A DNA stretch of 64,000 nucleotides from Geomicrobium sp. JCM 19039 (GTDB lineage: Bacteria > Bacillota > Bacilli > Bacillales > Marinococcaceae). Below are positions 21,547 to 31,175 of this stretch, one piece after another. A program made the translations under genes and the position numbers. The notes below the pieces were generated by a model, which searched no databases, was not told where the DNA came from, and saw only the letters and a program-made list of their open reading frames with translations. The stretch is taken from the NCBI RefSeq assembly GCF_000698145.1, contig NZ_BAXB01000002.1, positions 1-64,000 on the forward strand, in the 5' to 3' direction. Positions within the stretch are counted from its first letter, which is position 1; each line of letters opens with the position of its first letter.

Positions 21547-22710
21547 CTATCCTTGATTTTTTCCGTGAACGAATCGGTCGACGAGCATGGCGATCGCGCC
21601 GTCGCCGGTCACGTTTGTTGCTGTTCCAAAGCTGTCTTGTGCCATGTAAAGTGCGATCATGATGCCAACAGCGGCTTCAGTGAAACCAAGCATCGTCGTG
21701 AGCAGTCCAAGGGAGGCAATGACGGCACCGCCAGGTACCCCTGGAGCGGCAATCATAATTACAGCAAGCGCAAAGATAAACGGCAACATGTTCGCAAATG
21801 TCGGTGTAGCCAAATCACCAAACATCATCATAACGGTTGTAGCAGCCATAACAATCGTTATCGTACTGCCTGCGAGGTGGATGTTGGCCCCGAGTGGGAT
21901 GACGGTCTCAGCCATGCTGTGTCGGACGTTATTTTTCTTTGCTGCCTCTACGGTAACGGGAATCGTCGCTGCACTTGACATCGTTCCAAGTCCGGTGAAA
22001 TAGGCAGGTAGCATGTTTTTAATGGACGTAAACGGGTTTCTACCAACAACTGCTCCAGCCGTCGTAAATGTCCCGAGCAAGTAGATCCAATGGGTTCCGA
22101 TTGCAAGGATGAGGACGAGTGCAAAGGAAGCGAGTGTTTCCCATACTGTACCGTCTGCGGCCATTTCTGCAAAGATGCTTGCAATATAAAAAGGCAATAA
22201 CGGGATGATGACGTTCCATAACAGCTTTTCGATGATTGTTTTTCCTTCATCGAAGAATCGCTTCAATGTTGGAGATTCGGTTCTCGCAATGCCAATCCCG
22301 AAAACAAATGCCATGACGAGGGCGGTAATAACGCCCAATGCTGGATCAATTTCAAGTTCAAATAGCGGAGAGAAGCCACTTTCTTCACCAACATTTGGTT
22401 GTGATTCGGTAATGAATAAAGGAAGAACAATAAGTGCAATCACAAACGATAACACACCGGCAAGCACAGATGAGATGTAAGCAATACCTGCGCTCAATCC
22501 TAACGTTTTGCCTGAGTCAGCGCCCATGCTAGCGACACCACTCGTAATAAAAAATAGAATCACAAAAGGGATAATAAAACCTAAAAACTGGCCGAAAATC
22601 ATCTGAAAGGTGACGACAGTTTCCATTACAGCTGAAGGGAGTTGAGTCGCCACGAGTCCGATAACAATCCCGGCGACAATCCCGATGAGCAATTTAATGA
22701 TAAGTTTCAT
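21547..22710 (-). CDS. Dicarboxylate/amino-acid:cation symporter (DAACS family)
   Basis: A 387-residue sodium- or proton-coupled transporter of the glutamate/dicarboxylate (DAACS, SstT/GltP-like) family. About eight membrane segments and two re-entrant hairpins are expected. Family features are the serine-rich hairpin GTMSSAATIPVTVEAA near residue 240, the ANIHLAGSTITI segment near residue 275 in place of the usual NMDGT-type motif, and SFGTATNVTGDGAIAML near residue 360. The divergent motif means the substrate (serine, threonine, glutamate or a dicarboxylate) cannot be fixed. RBS AGAGGAG precedes ATG at 22710. It starts 13 bases after rqcH, apparently in one operon with it. Confidence 0.9.
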   Translation of the reverse strand: MKLIIKLLIGIVAGIVIGLVATQLPSAVMETVVTFQMIFGQFLGFIIPFVILFFITSGVASMGADSGKTLGLSAGIAYISSVLAGVLSFVIALIVLPLFITESQPNVGEESGFSPLFELEIDPALGVITALVMAFVFGIGIARTESPTLKRFFDEGKTIIEKLLWNVIIPLLPFYIASIFAEMAADGTVWETLASFALVLILAIGTHWIYLLGTFTTAGAVVGRNPFTSIKNMLPAYFTGLGTMSSAATIPVTVEAAKKNNVRHSMAETVIPLGANIHLAGSTITIVMAATTVMMMFGDLATPTFANMLPFIFALAVIMIAAPGVPGGAVIASLGLLTTMLGFTEAAVGIMIALYMAQDSFGTATNVTGDGAIAMLVDRFVHGKNQG

Positions 22711-22723
22711 TCGCTTCTCCTCT

Positions 22724-24426
22724 CTATTGCTTGAGTTGGTTTACAACAGCCGGATCGGGTGTCACGTAGACGGTGCGCTGTTCATCGTAAGTAACAAACC
22801 CGGGTTTTGCCCCGTTTGGTTTTTTCACATGCCGAATGAGCGTGTAGTCGACTGGGACAGACCCAGATTCTTTCGCCTTTGAATGATAGGCGGCTAGTTG
22901 AGCGGCTTGGTGAAGGGTCTCCTCACTAAATTCTTCGGCGCGAATGACAACATGTGAACCAGGGATGTCTTTCGTATGCAACCACGTATCCGTCTTTCTA
23001 GCAAACTTCATCGTTACATATTCATTTTGTTTGTTGTTTTTCCCTACATAGATGTCTATACCTTCGCTTGAACGAAAATGATCGGGTTTTGGTTTTTCAA
23101 CTTTTTTCTTTTTGTTTTTCTGCTGTTTGTTCTTCAAGTAACCTTCTTCTTCTAATTCTTCTCGTACTTCTCGTAAATCTGCTTGAGCGATCGATTGTAG
23201 CTGTTGCAACAGACCATCAAAATAATCGATTTCATTTTTCGTCTGTTTGAGCTGCTCAACAACCGCTTTTTGGGCGTTCTTCGCTTTATTGTATCTTTTG
23301 AAGTACATTTGTGCGTTGTCTGCCGGCGTTTTTTCTGGGTCAAGCTCTATGACAATCGTGACACCTTCAGGGTCATAATAGTCATAACTTCAGCTTTTGA
23401 ATCGCCAAGTTTTAGTTGGTGCATATGCGCAGTCAAAAGTTCCCCGTATTTCTGATTTTGCAAATCGTCTTCTGCTGAACGAGATGTGTCGAATAATTTT
23501 TTTTGCTTTCTTTCGTTCTTTTGCAATTGGTTTCGAATAAAGCGATCAAGGTCGTACGCTTGCTGCTTTACGCGGTCTCTTTCCGCTTTGCCTCGATAAA
23601 ACCCGTCAATCATTTCGTTCACCGTTTCGTATCGGCTCGTTTCACCCCCAAGATGCTCAAGAGGAAAAAGATAGAAGGACTCTTTTTGGTTATGGGTAAT
23701 GACAACAGGATCGACCTGATGATTTCGAACACGGTCCATCATCGATAGAAAGGCACGAACGAGTGATTCTCGTCCTCCTGATCCTGCGACATGAACCATT
23801 TCTTTTGTAATGAGTGGGCTTAAACCGGAATAGCTGTTTAGCAATTGTCTGTCCAGGCGCCCGCCGTTCCAATCAATCTTACGAAGCAGCTCCTCGTCAT
23901 TTGCGGAAAAAGGATTGCTTTTATGCTGGCTTGGCGGCGGGGTATACGCTTGTCCTGGCAACAGTGTTCGATGACGGTTTACAGCGGGAGATACGTGCTT
24001 AATAGCGTCAATAAGCTGGTCTTCGTCATCAATTAAAAGTAAGTTGCTATGCTTACCCATAATCTCAATGTGCAATCGCTTTTCTTCGCGATCGCCAATT
24101 TCATCGGTTCCTTCAATCGTCAATTGTGCAATTCGCTCCATCCCAACTTGTGAAATGTCGCGAATGAATCCACCTTCCAGATGCTTTCTCAAAATCCGGC
24201 AAAACATCGGTGGTTCTTTATGGCTCGCCTCAGGGGCTTCGCTAAAATGCACTCTTGCGAAACTCGGGTGAATAGAAAAAAGCACCGTATGATTTTGACG
24301 GTGGTTACGGATCGTTACGTACACTTCAGTATTGGTTGGTTGTTTAATTTTCGTAATTCTTCCATTGAGTAATGCTTCTTGCCATTCGTGTATGACCGAA
24401 CGAAGCACCAATCCATCAAAAGACAT
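22724..24426 (-). CDS. rqcH: Ribosome quality-control factor RqcH (NFACT family, frameshifted)
   Basis: RqcH binds 50S subunits with stalled peptidyl-tRNA and adds C-terminal alanine tails that mark the chain for degradation. N-terminal NFACT-N domain (MSFDGLVLRSVIHEWQEALL), central coiled coils and the C-terminal NFACT-R domain (KPDHFRSSEGIDIYVGKNNK, KDIPGSHVVIR) are present. The frame breaks at about 23385: the first part ends AEVMTIMTLKVSRLS, whereas the other frame gives YDYYDPEGVTIVIELDPEKT. One missing T (GTTTATGAC read as GTTATGAC) restores about 567 residues. It is divergent from yloB. Confidence 0.95.
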
Positions 24427-24451
24427 CGAATCACCCTTTCTTGCAATGAAC

Positions 24452-24480
24452 AGTATAGCATGTTTTGTCCCATTGCTGAA
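24452..24480 (-). promoter_or_regulatory. Promoter of rqcH
   Basis: On the minus strand: TTCAGC, 17 bp, TATACT with a TGC extension before the -10. It lies 26 bases before the rqcH start. Confidence 0.5.
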
Positions 24481-24523
24481 TAGGATGGATTATTGAGAAG
24501 TCCAAGCTGTGGGGTGGGAAGAG

Positions 24524-27217
24524 ATGAAATGGCACCAGACGGATCCATATGCCGTATACAAAGCGTTAAATACGGACAGTGAAGAAGGGTTAAGTAAAGA
24601 AGAAGCGGCTAGACGATTACACATCCACGGTCCAAATCGTTTAATGGAAGAAAAAAGCACACCTTGGCCGATTTTGTTCATGGAGCAATTCAAAGATTTT
24701 ATGGTCATGATATTACTTGTGGCCACTTTTGTATCGGGGCTTCTAGGTGAATACATCGACGCGCTCGTCATTATGGGGATTGTGCTCGTCAATGCATTGC
24801 TCGGCTTCTTTCAAGAACGGAAAGCAGAACGCTCACTACATGCGTTAAAAGAGTTATCTGCCCTGAAGTGACGGTGCTTCGGAACGGAAAGTGGCAAAGC
24901 ATTCCGTCCGCAGATGCGGTGCCTGGGGACATCGTCCAACTTGAAAATGGCGACCGAATCAGTGCAGACATTCGTCTCATTGAGACGATGAGGCTAGCGA
25001 TTGAAGAGTCATCTCACGGGAGAGTCAGTGGCAGCGGAGAAATACGAAGGGTTATTGCATGATGAGAAAGCGCCACTAGCCGACCAACATAACATGGCGT
25101 TTGCTGGAACGCTTGTAACGAGAGGGCGAGGCAGGGGAATTGTCGTTGGTACCGGCATGAAAACCGAGATGGGAAAGATCGCCCATTTGTTGCAAACGAC
25201 AGAAACGGTCATGACACCGTTACAACGCCGTCTTGCACAGCTCGGGAAAGTGCTAATTATCGGTGCGATTTTGCTCACCATTCTCGTTGTAGTGCTTGGT
25301 ATTTTGCAAGGGCAACCGACATATGAGATGTTTCTTGCGGGTGTGTCTCTTGCCGTTGCTGCGATTCCCGAAGGATTGCCTGCGATTGTGACTGTCGCTT
25401 TAGCACTAGGTGTACAACGGATGATTCGCTATAAAGCAATTGTGAGAAGACTTCCGGCGGTAGAAACACTCGGATGCGCGTCCATCATTTGTTCTGATAA
25501 AACCGGAACATTGACGAAAAATGACATGACGGTCACGGAAGTTTGGACTTGGTCGGAACACGTCGCTCTGGACGGTGTAGGTTTGACCGGGTCATTTACG
25601 AATAACGGCGTACCGACAAAAGGGTCTAGAGATATTCAAGACGTTCTTTATTATGGATTGATTTGTAATAATGCCGAATTGAAACGGACGACAGAGGAAG
25701 ATCGCAAATCAAACATTACGACGGAGCAGCAGTACACATTGAGTGGAGAACCAACGGAGTCCGCCCTCGTACTAGCAGCGGCCCGTGGAGGATGGTTTTA
25801 TGAAGATGTGTCCCGTTCCGTAACAAGAATCGACGAACTACCATTCGATTCAACAAGAAAAAGAATGACCGTCGTGATGAAACAAAAAGACGGCAAAAAG
25901 TTCGTCGTCACAAAAGGTGCACCAGATGTACTCATTTCAAGGTGTACAACGATCCAAGTAAATGGCCACGTCAAACCACTAACGAAAGAAATGAAGCAAA
26001 AGTGGGAAAGAAGTGTTAGTCAATTTGCTTCTCAAGCGTTACGGACAATTGCGGTTGCGGTTCGGCCGTTGCCAGAAGGGAACCATCAAGCGGCTGATGT
26101 GGAGTCAAACATGACACTCATCGGATTAGAAGCCATGATGGACCCACCAAGACCAGACGTTAAGGATGCCATCCATGAATGCCGCGAGGCAGGAATTAAA
26201 ACGGTAATGATTACTGGGGATCACGTGGAAACGGCGCGGGCAGTGGCGAAAAGTTTGAACATGTTGCCTGATCACGGCAAAGTCATGACTGGGCAACAGC
26301 TCGATCAATTGAGCACAGAAGATTTTAAGCGAGAAGTTGGAAAAACGTATGTTTTTGCTCGTGTAACCCCTGAACATAAATTAAAAATTGTAAAGTCGAT
26401 GCAGTCCAACGGTCACGTCGTTGCGATGACAGGTGATGGTGTGAATGATGCACCAGCATTAAAAGCGGCGGATATCGGGGTTGCCATGGGGAAAACGGGG
26501 ACAGATGTCGCCAAAGAAGCAGCGGCACTCGTACTTGCTGACGACCATTTCTCGACGATTAAAGCGGCGATTGAAGAAGGAAGAAATATATACGATAACA
26601 TCAGAAAGTTTATTCGTTATATGCTCGCTTCCAACGTCGGAGAAATCCTTGTTATGCTATTTGCACTATTGCTTGGCTTACCACTCCCACTTGTGGCGAT
26701 ACAAATCCTTTGGATAAACCTTGTTACCGATGGTTTGCCAGCGATGGCGCTTGGGGTTGACCGTGCAGAAAGCGATGTAATGAAACGCGCTCCACGGCAT
26801 CCGAATGAAGGGATTTTTGCTAGAGGGCTAGGAACAAAAGTCATTACGAGAGGTTTATTAATTGGTCTTGCAACGTTAGCGGCATTTGTCATTACACTTT
26901 ATGGAAGTGGTGGATTGCCAGATTTAACGAAAGCACAGACGGTTGCGTTTACAACACTCGTCGTTGCCCAGCTCATCCATGTATTTGATTGCAGAAGCGA
27001 GTATTCAGTGTTTCACCGGAACCCGTTCGGTAACCGAACACTCGTCTTTGCTGTACTTCTGTCATTCATCATGATGCTTGCGGTCATATATGTGCCATTT
27101 TTACAACCGATTTTCTATACAACCGCATTATCGCTAAATGAATGGCTCTTAATTATCGGTCTCGCAGCAATTCCAACCGTTGCTCTAAGCTGGTCTGGTT
27201 TAAGAAGGAAACAATAA
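24524..27217 (+). CDS. yloB: P-type calcium-transporting ATPase YloB (two frame breaks)
   Basis: Type IIA P-type ATPase, the B. subtilis YloB calcium pump family. Phosphorylation motif CSDKTGTLTKN near residue 330, TGES actuator motif near residue 170, hinge GDGVNDAPALKAADIG near residue 640, and membrane segments including PEGLPAIV. Two breaks are seen. At about 24865, ELSALK should read ELSAPEVTVLRNGKW (one base lost in a C run). At about 25014, EESSHG should read EESSLTGESV (two bases lost in a TCTC stretch). Restored length is about 898 residues, normal. ATG 24524 follows GGGAAGAG; GTG 24509 is an alternative. Confidence 0.93.
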
Positions 27218-27232
27218 TAACATTATGTAAAC

Positions 27233-27266
27233 AAAAACGTAGCCCATGCTAAGGCTGCGTTTTTGG
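27233..27266 (+). terminator. Terminator after yloB
   Basis: Stem of AAAAACGTAGCC with GGCTGCGTTTTT (one T:G pair), seven-base loop, ending in a T run. About 16 bp after the yloB stop. Confidence 0.88.
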
Positions 27267-27305
27267 TGAGCAAGTGAGAGCTGACGCGCTTAGGTTTACG
27301 AAATA

Positions 27306-27344
27306 TAAAAAAAGGGCTAACTGCCACATTGGCATCATTAGCCC
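27306..27344 (-). terminator. Terminator of the VanW-family gene
   Basis: GGGCTAA and TTAGCCC pair around a 17-base loop that itself contains TGCCA/TGGCA. A seven-A run on the plus strand gives the T tract on the minus strand. It lies 20 bp past the minus-strand gene. Confidence 0.85.
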
Positions 27345-27363
27345 CGAACCCCGGTGATTGTAT

Positions 27364-28269
27364 TTACAAACTCGTTGATGCCCTCACGCTAAATGTGACG
27401 TTACCGCTTGATGCATCCACATCTCCTGTAATCATTACCGGAATGTCATGATTGTTTTGAAATTTGAGGTCTGCCCAGCCCCAACTGACCATCGCATCTT
27501 CACCTTCAGGGACGTAATCGATCGGTAAGGAGTGGTGATGACGCTCGGTAACATCCAGTCCAGCATCGGCTATAGCATTGTATAACGTTGTTGACGTTTG
27601 ACAAATGCCTCCACCCATGCCGTTCGTAAATTCACCGTCTACGATAACATTTGCCTCTTGATACCCGCGTTCAGCACTAGCTTGCCCGACGACTTCATGG
27701 AAGGAGAAAGAATCCCCTGGACCGAGGACGACACGATTGATACTTTCCGTCGATAACCGGATGTTCTCGACTCTACCGGTCGTATTGGCGTTAAAAGAAG
27801 TTGTAAAGGAGCCAATCACTTCGGCACCAATATTCTCTAAATCATCTTCTGATACGTTTGGCTCGTTAATGTCAAGTGGAAGTTGAATCTCTCGCCCATA
27901 GTAAGAAGCGTCAAGCACGCGTTCTACGAGCTCGCCTTCTCTAAGAATAACCTCACTTCTTCCGCCTTCTAAAGTGCCGTCAATGTTCTTGGGGGTTTGC
28001 ATGGAACGATCATAACCCTCTTCGCCTCTGGCTAAGTTTTTCGCCCAGTCGGATAAATAATCCTCATTGAGCTGGTCTGCCTCTAATTCAACTCGAAAAT
28101 CGTCATTGCCTTCTTCGTACACGACGACTTTCTTCTCCGGAGCTGTTTTCATCGCATTCTCGGCGTGAACCGAGGAGACGGATGCGACAGAGGTAGGTGG
28201 GTCTACCGTCCCGCAACTTGCTAGAAATGCTGTACAAATTATCATTGGAAATAAGGTATGTTTCTTCAT
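27364..28269 (-). CDS. VanW-family lipoprotein
   Basis: About 301 residues. A signal peptide ends in the lipobox LASC near residue 19, so it is predicted to be a lipid-anchored exported protein. Residues of about 150-290 form the VanW domain: SFTTSFNANTTGRVENIRLS, GDSFSFHEVVGQ, ERGYQEANVIVDGE, GGGICQTSTTLYNA. VanW proteins are common in sporeformers and often linked to the cell wall, but the biochemical function is unknown. Start at ATG 28269 with GGAGG six bases upstream; GTG 28272 is possible. It is alone on its strand between two plus-strand genes. Confidence 0.9.
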   Translation of the reverse strand: MKKHTLFPMIICTAFLASCGTVDPPTSVASVSSVHAENAMKTAPEKKVVVYEEGNDDFRVELEADQLNEDYLSDWAKNLARGEEGYDRSMQTPKNIDGTLEGGRSEVILREGELVERVLDASYYGREIQLPLDINEPNVSEDDLENIGAEVIGSFTTSFNANTTGRVENIRLSTESINRVVLGPGDSFSFHEVVGQASAERGYQEANVIVDGEFTNGMGGGICQTSTTLYNAIADAGLDVTERHHHSLPIDYVPEGEDAMVSWGWADLKFQNNHDIPVMITGDVDASSGNVTFSVRASTSL

Positions 28270-28352
28270 CACAAACCTCCATATATATATATCTATATTG
28301 TCGATATCTTGAAATGAAAGTTACATATAATTGTAATGTCATTGTCATTAAT

Positions 28353-28369
28353 ATACCATAAATTGGTAT
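28353..28369. promoter_or_regulatory. Inverted repeat upstream of the VanW gene
   Basis: ATACCA and TGGTAT are perfect 6-bp arms with a 5-bp spacer, in AT-rich sequence between the divergent VanW and yloC genes. It has the shape of an operator; no regulator can be named. Confidence 0.4.
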
Positions 28370-28449
28370 GTAACTGTGTGATTAATCATTGACATTTGCC
28401 GACAAAATCCTCCTTTCTCGTGTCAGAACTGGCATAAATAGGCGCGTAC

Positions 28450-28478
28450 TTGTTGTTCTCTTGAAAAACGTATACAAT
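28450..28478 (+). promoter_or_regulatory. Promoter of yloC-remA-gmk-rpoZ
   Basis: TTGTTG (28450-28455) and TACAAT (28473-28478) with a 17-bp spacer, 25 bases before the yloC start. Confidence 0.6.
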
Positions 28479-28502
28479 AAATGAGTGGATGTGATGACTG
28501 TA

Positions 28503-29375
28503 ATGAAAAGCATGACCGGATATGGTCGTTCAAACTTCTCGAGCGGCCGTGAACATGTCATTGTTGAAATAAAGAGTGTGAATCACCGCTTCTTTGACGT
28601 GTCAATGCAACTTCCAGATCAGTGTTTGGAAATGGAGCAAGCCATTACAACACGAATGAAAAAGCAGATTCATAGAGGAAAAATACACGTTTTGATTACG
28701 GTCAAAGCGAGTGAACATCATGAGCAGACAGTGTCTATTGATTGGGCACTTTTTGATCAGTATGTAAAGGCAGCTAAAAACATGATCGATCGTCATGAAA
28801 TTATAGAAAAGCAGCTCTCTCTTGGTGAGTGGCTATTTCGAACAAATATCATTTCTGAAAGTTCGAGCACGGACAGGACGTCAACATTCTCAGCGAACGT
28901 CTTCAAATCCGTAGATGAAGCGGTACTCGAAATGATGTCAATGCGTAGTGATGAAGGCAAGCACTTGCAAACAGATATTGAAAAACGCTTACAAAGTGTG
29001 AGACGATATACGGAGGCAATTTCAGCCCTCCAACATGAAGCGACCGAACAGTTTCGTGAGAAGTTAACGACCCGAATGAAGGAAATGGGTGTTGGCATTG
29101 ACGACGACCGGTTAATGACAGAAGTCGCGATTATGGCTGAAAAAAGTGATATTTCCGAGGAATTGACTCGACTAGCATCTCATGCAGAACAGTTCGAGCA
29201 AGTCATCGGTGAAGCTGGACCGATGGGGCGCAAGCTGGACTTTATTTTGCAAGAAATGAATCGTGAGGCGAATACAATCGGTTCGAAGGTAAAGGGGACA
29301 GCCATTCCTAGTTTGGTTATTGATGTAAAAGCAACGCTCGAAAAGCTAAAGGAACAAGTGCAAAACATCGAGTAA
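28503..29375 (+). CDS. yloC: YicC/YloC-family endoribonuclease
   Basis: A 290-residue protein of the YicC/YloC family, endoribonucleases known from B. subtilis and E. coli. Signature N-terminus MKSMTGYGRSN, then VEIKSVNHRFFDV; the C-terminal DUF1732 part includes GRKLDFILQEMNREANTIGSK. ATG 28503 is taken because it matches the family start; the RBS is weak. It begins a run yloC-remA-gmk-rpoZ with short gaps. Confidence 0.92.
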   Translation: MKSMTGYGRSNFSSGREHVIVEIKSVNHRFFDVSMQLPDQCLEMEQAITTRMKKQIHRGKIHVLITVKASEHHEQTVSIDWALFDQYVKAAKNMIDRHEIIEKQLSLGEWLFRTNIISESSSTDRTSTFSANVFKSVDEAVLEMMSMRSDEGKHLQTDIEKRLQSVRRYTEAISALQHEATEQFREKLTTRMKEMGVGIDDDRLMTEVAIMAEKSDISEELTRLASHAEQFEQVIGEAGPMGRKLDFILQEMNREANTIGSKVKGTAIPSLVIDVKATLEKLKEQVQNIE

Positions 29376-29402
29376 CCGATGTGCAGAGAGTGAGGGTTTC
29401 TA

Positions 29403-29663
29403 TTGAATGTAAAGTTAATTAATATCGGTTTTGGTAATATGGTATCTGCAAACCGCATCATTTCGATTGTAAGTCCCGAATCTGCACCGATAAAACGAAT
29501 TATCCAAGAAGGCAGAGACCGCAATATGTTAATTGATGCTACATATGGAAGACGAACGAGGGCAGTCATCATCGCCGACAGCGATCATGTCATTTTGTCA
29601 GCAGTGCAACCAGAGACGGTTGCACAAAGGTTGCACTCAAAAGACGAATCAGAAGAAGATTAA
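29403..29663 (+). CDS. remA: Extracellular matrix regulator RemA
   Basis: An 86-residue DNA-binding protein that, in B. subtilis, activates biofilm matrix and osmoprotection genes. The sequence is almost entirely the conserved family pattern: [20 protein letters not shown], then [23 protein letters not shown] and [14 protein letters not shown]. It starts with TTG at 29403 with TGAGGG upstream. It sits between yloC and gmk as in other Bacilli. Confidence 0.95.
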   Translation: MNVKLINIGFGNMVSANRIISIVSPESAPIKRIIQEGRDRNMLIDATYGRRTRAVIIADSDHVILSAVQPETVAQRLHSKDESEED

Positions 29664-29681
29664 CCGAAGGAAGTGAACAGG

Positions 29682-30299
29682 TTGAAAAAAGATCCAGGTC
29701 TGTTGATTGTTCTTTCAGGACCAGCAGGGGTCGGTAAAGGAACGGTCTGCAATGCTCTTCGAAGTGTTGACCAACGGGTCTCCTACTCCGTGTCTGCAAC
29801 AACAAGAGAACCACGTGAAGGCGAGCAAGAAGGCGTCAATTACTTCTACAAATCAAAAGAAGAATTCGAGCGCATGATTGCTCATGATGAACTGCTGGAA
29901 TGGGCAAAATACGTGGATAATTACTACGGTACGCCCCTCCATTATGTTCAAGAAACCGTAAAAAAAGGATCGGACATTATTTTAGAAATTGAAGTTCAAG
30001 GCGCAGCGAAAGTGAAGCAAAAGTACCCAGACGGTATTTTTATTTTTCTTGCCCCGCCGAACTTGGCAGAACTTCGAAAAAGAATTGAAGGCCGAGGTAC
30101 GGAGGAAATGGACTTAATTAATCAGCGAATGGACGTTGCAAAAGCTGAGATTGAGATGATGGCGCAATATGATTACGTCGTCGAAAATGATCAAGTTGAA
30201 CGTGCAGTTGAGCGGATCCAAGCGATCGTACAAGCGGAGCACCTAAGGCAAGAACGTGTGATTGACCAATATCGAAACCAAGTGGAGGTGAATGAATAA
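29682..30299 (+). CDS. gmk: Guanylate kinase
   Basis: Phosphorylates GMP to GDP with ATP. The P-loop is [10 protein letters not shown] near residue 13; GMP-binding residues lie in [13 protein letters not shown] and YFYKSKEEF. About 205 residues. The start is either TTG 29682, matching the family N-terminus ([14 protein letters not shown]), or GTG 29673, which is very close to the AAGG element. The stop is directly followed by the rpoZ ATG. Confidence 0.95.
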   Translation: MKKDPGLLIVLSGPAGVGKGTVCNALRSVDQRVSYSVSATTREPREGEQEGVNYFYKSKEEFERMIAHDELLEWAKYVDNYYGTPLHYVQETVKKGSDIILEIEVQGAAKVKQKYPDGIFIFLAPPNLAELRKRIEGRGTEEMDLINQRMDVAKAEIEMMAQYDYVVENDQVERAVERIQAIVQAEHLRQERVIDQYRNQVEVNE

Positions 30300-30497
30300 A
30301 TGTTATATCCATCCATTGATTCATTGTTAAAACGAATTGATAGCAAGTACTCACTAGTAACGATCTCAGCACAAAGAGCGCGAGCACTTCAAGAAACAGA
30401 AGAAGGATCACAAGGTGTGGAAAAACCGGTATCAAGAAAATATGTCGGTGTAGCTCTAGAGGAAATCGAAGACGGATACTTGAGCATTAGAGAGTAA
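30300..30497 (+). CDS. rpoZ: DNA-directed RNA polymerase omega subunit
   Basis: A 65-residue omega subunit that helps fold and assemble beta-prime. Family features: [41 protein letters not shown]. Adjacent to gmk without a gap, and followed by a strong terminator, so it closes the yloC transcript. Confidence 0.95.
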   Translation: MLYPSIDSLLKRIDSKYSLVTISAQRARALQETEEGSQGVEKPVSRKYVGVALEEIEDGYLSIRE

Positions 30498-30510
30498 CTT
30501 GGATTTGTTT

Positions 30511-30550
30511 AAATCGAGAAGGGTGGATTGCCGCCTTTCTCGATTTTTTC
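30511..30550 (+). terminator. Terminator after rpoZ
   Basis: A 16-bp stem: AAATCGAGAA pairs with TTCTCGATTT, and GGGTGG pairs with CCGCCT inside, with a four-base loop and a T run. It also lies 40 bp beyond the end of R2 copy b, which points toward it. Confidence 0.92.
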
Positions 30551-30589
30551 AGGTTTAGATACGTTGAACGTTAGCTTTCCTATATGGTG

Positions 30590-31175
30590 CTATATAAGTT
30601 GAAATAGAGAATTTCACTGAATCCGATGACCGAGATCGGCCTTTACAGGCAAACGCCTACCGATTGTCTGTTGAAATTGATCTCGTTTTACTTCGACAAC
30701 TTCGTTGCTGATCGTTGTTCATCAATACAAGGGTTTTGGGCAACACGGAAAACGTTTGCCGAAGGGTAAAAATTCGTGGCCGAGGGTCACCACCTGGCAC
30801 AAGCATGTGATGACCTGTCACGTATGTAACAATTCAGCCCTCAAACCGGGCACTTTCGGCCCCCAACGGTCACATATATCGCGATTTGTGACCGTTGACT
30901 CTATTTATGTGCGGATTCACGTTTAAAATCATGATTTTTGTTTCTCAAGTGTCACATTAATGAATATATGGGGCATTTGAACTTCTTTCCACACCGTAAC
31001 CAGCAGTCAGAAACGTGAACCGTGTTGCTCTTATGCTCTGGAGTGTCAAGAAAACACGGTGGGCGTCTTTTGACCACCGATGTTGCACTTGTAGTCTGGA
31101 CTACAAGAATCTGCCTGAAGTGGAAAGCAACTTCCAACAGGGCAAATCAGGAAAATCTTAAGTTCATTCTATATA
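30590..31175 (-). repeat. Long non-coding repeat R2, copy b (putative structured RNA)
   Basis: About 586 bp, the inverted and diverged partner of 20431-21080. On the minus strand it runs from aatgaactta (near 31165) to ggattcagtgaa (near 30617). Conserved stems: CTTGTAGTC/GACTACAAG at 31088-31107, CGGTGG/CCACCG at about 31061-31083, and CAACGGTCAC/GTGACCGTTG at 30864-30897. Relative to copy a the first and last carry paired changes (A-T to G-C and T-A to G-C) that keep pairing. A candidate promoter on the minus strand is TTGCGA, 16 bp, TATAGA (31168-31195). A short plus-strand ORF in it resembles a short ORF in copy a over its last 30 codons, so a decayed gene is an alternative. Confidence 0.8.
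31142..31158 (-). repeat. Boundary motif at the end of R2 copy b
   Basis: GCAAATCAGGAAAATCT, the reverse of the motif inside the 36-bp repeats at 20035 and 20434. A further copy is at 31491-31507. Confidence 0.85.

Noticed and set aside
22205-22480. Open frames opposite the DAACS, rqcH, yloB and smc genes
   Set aside because: They are antisense shadows of clearly conserved coding sequence and have no RBS or family resemblance.
24868-25062. A separate small gene inside yloB
   Set aside because: It is the middle segment of yloB between two frame breaks; its sequence continues the actuator domain of the pump.
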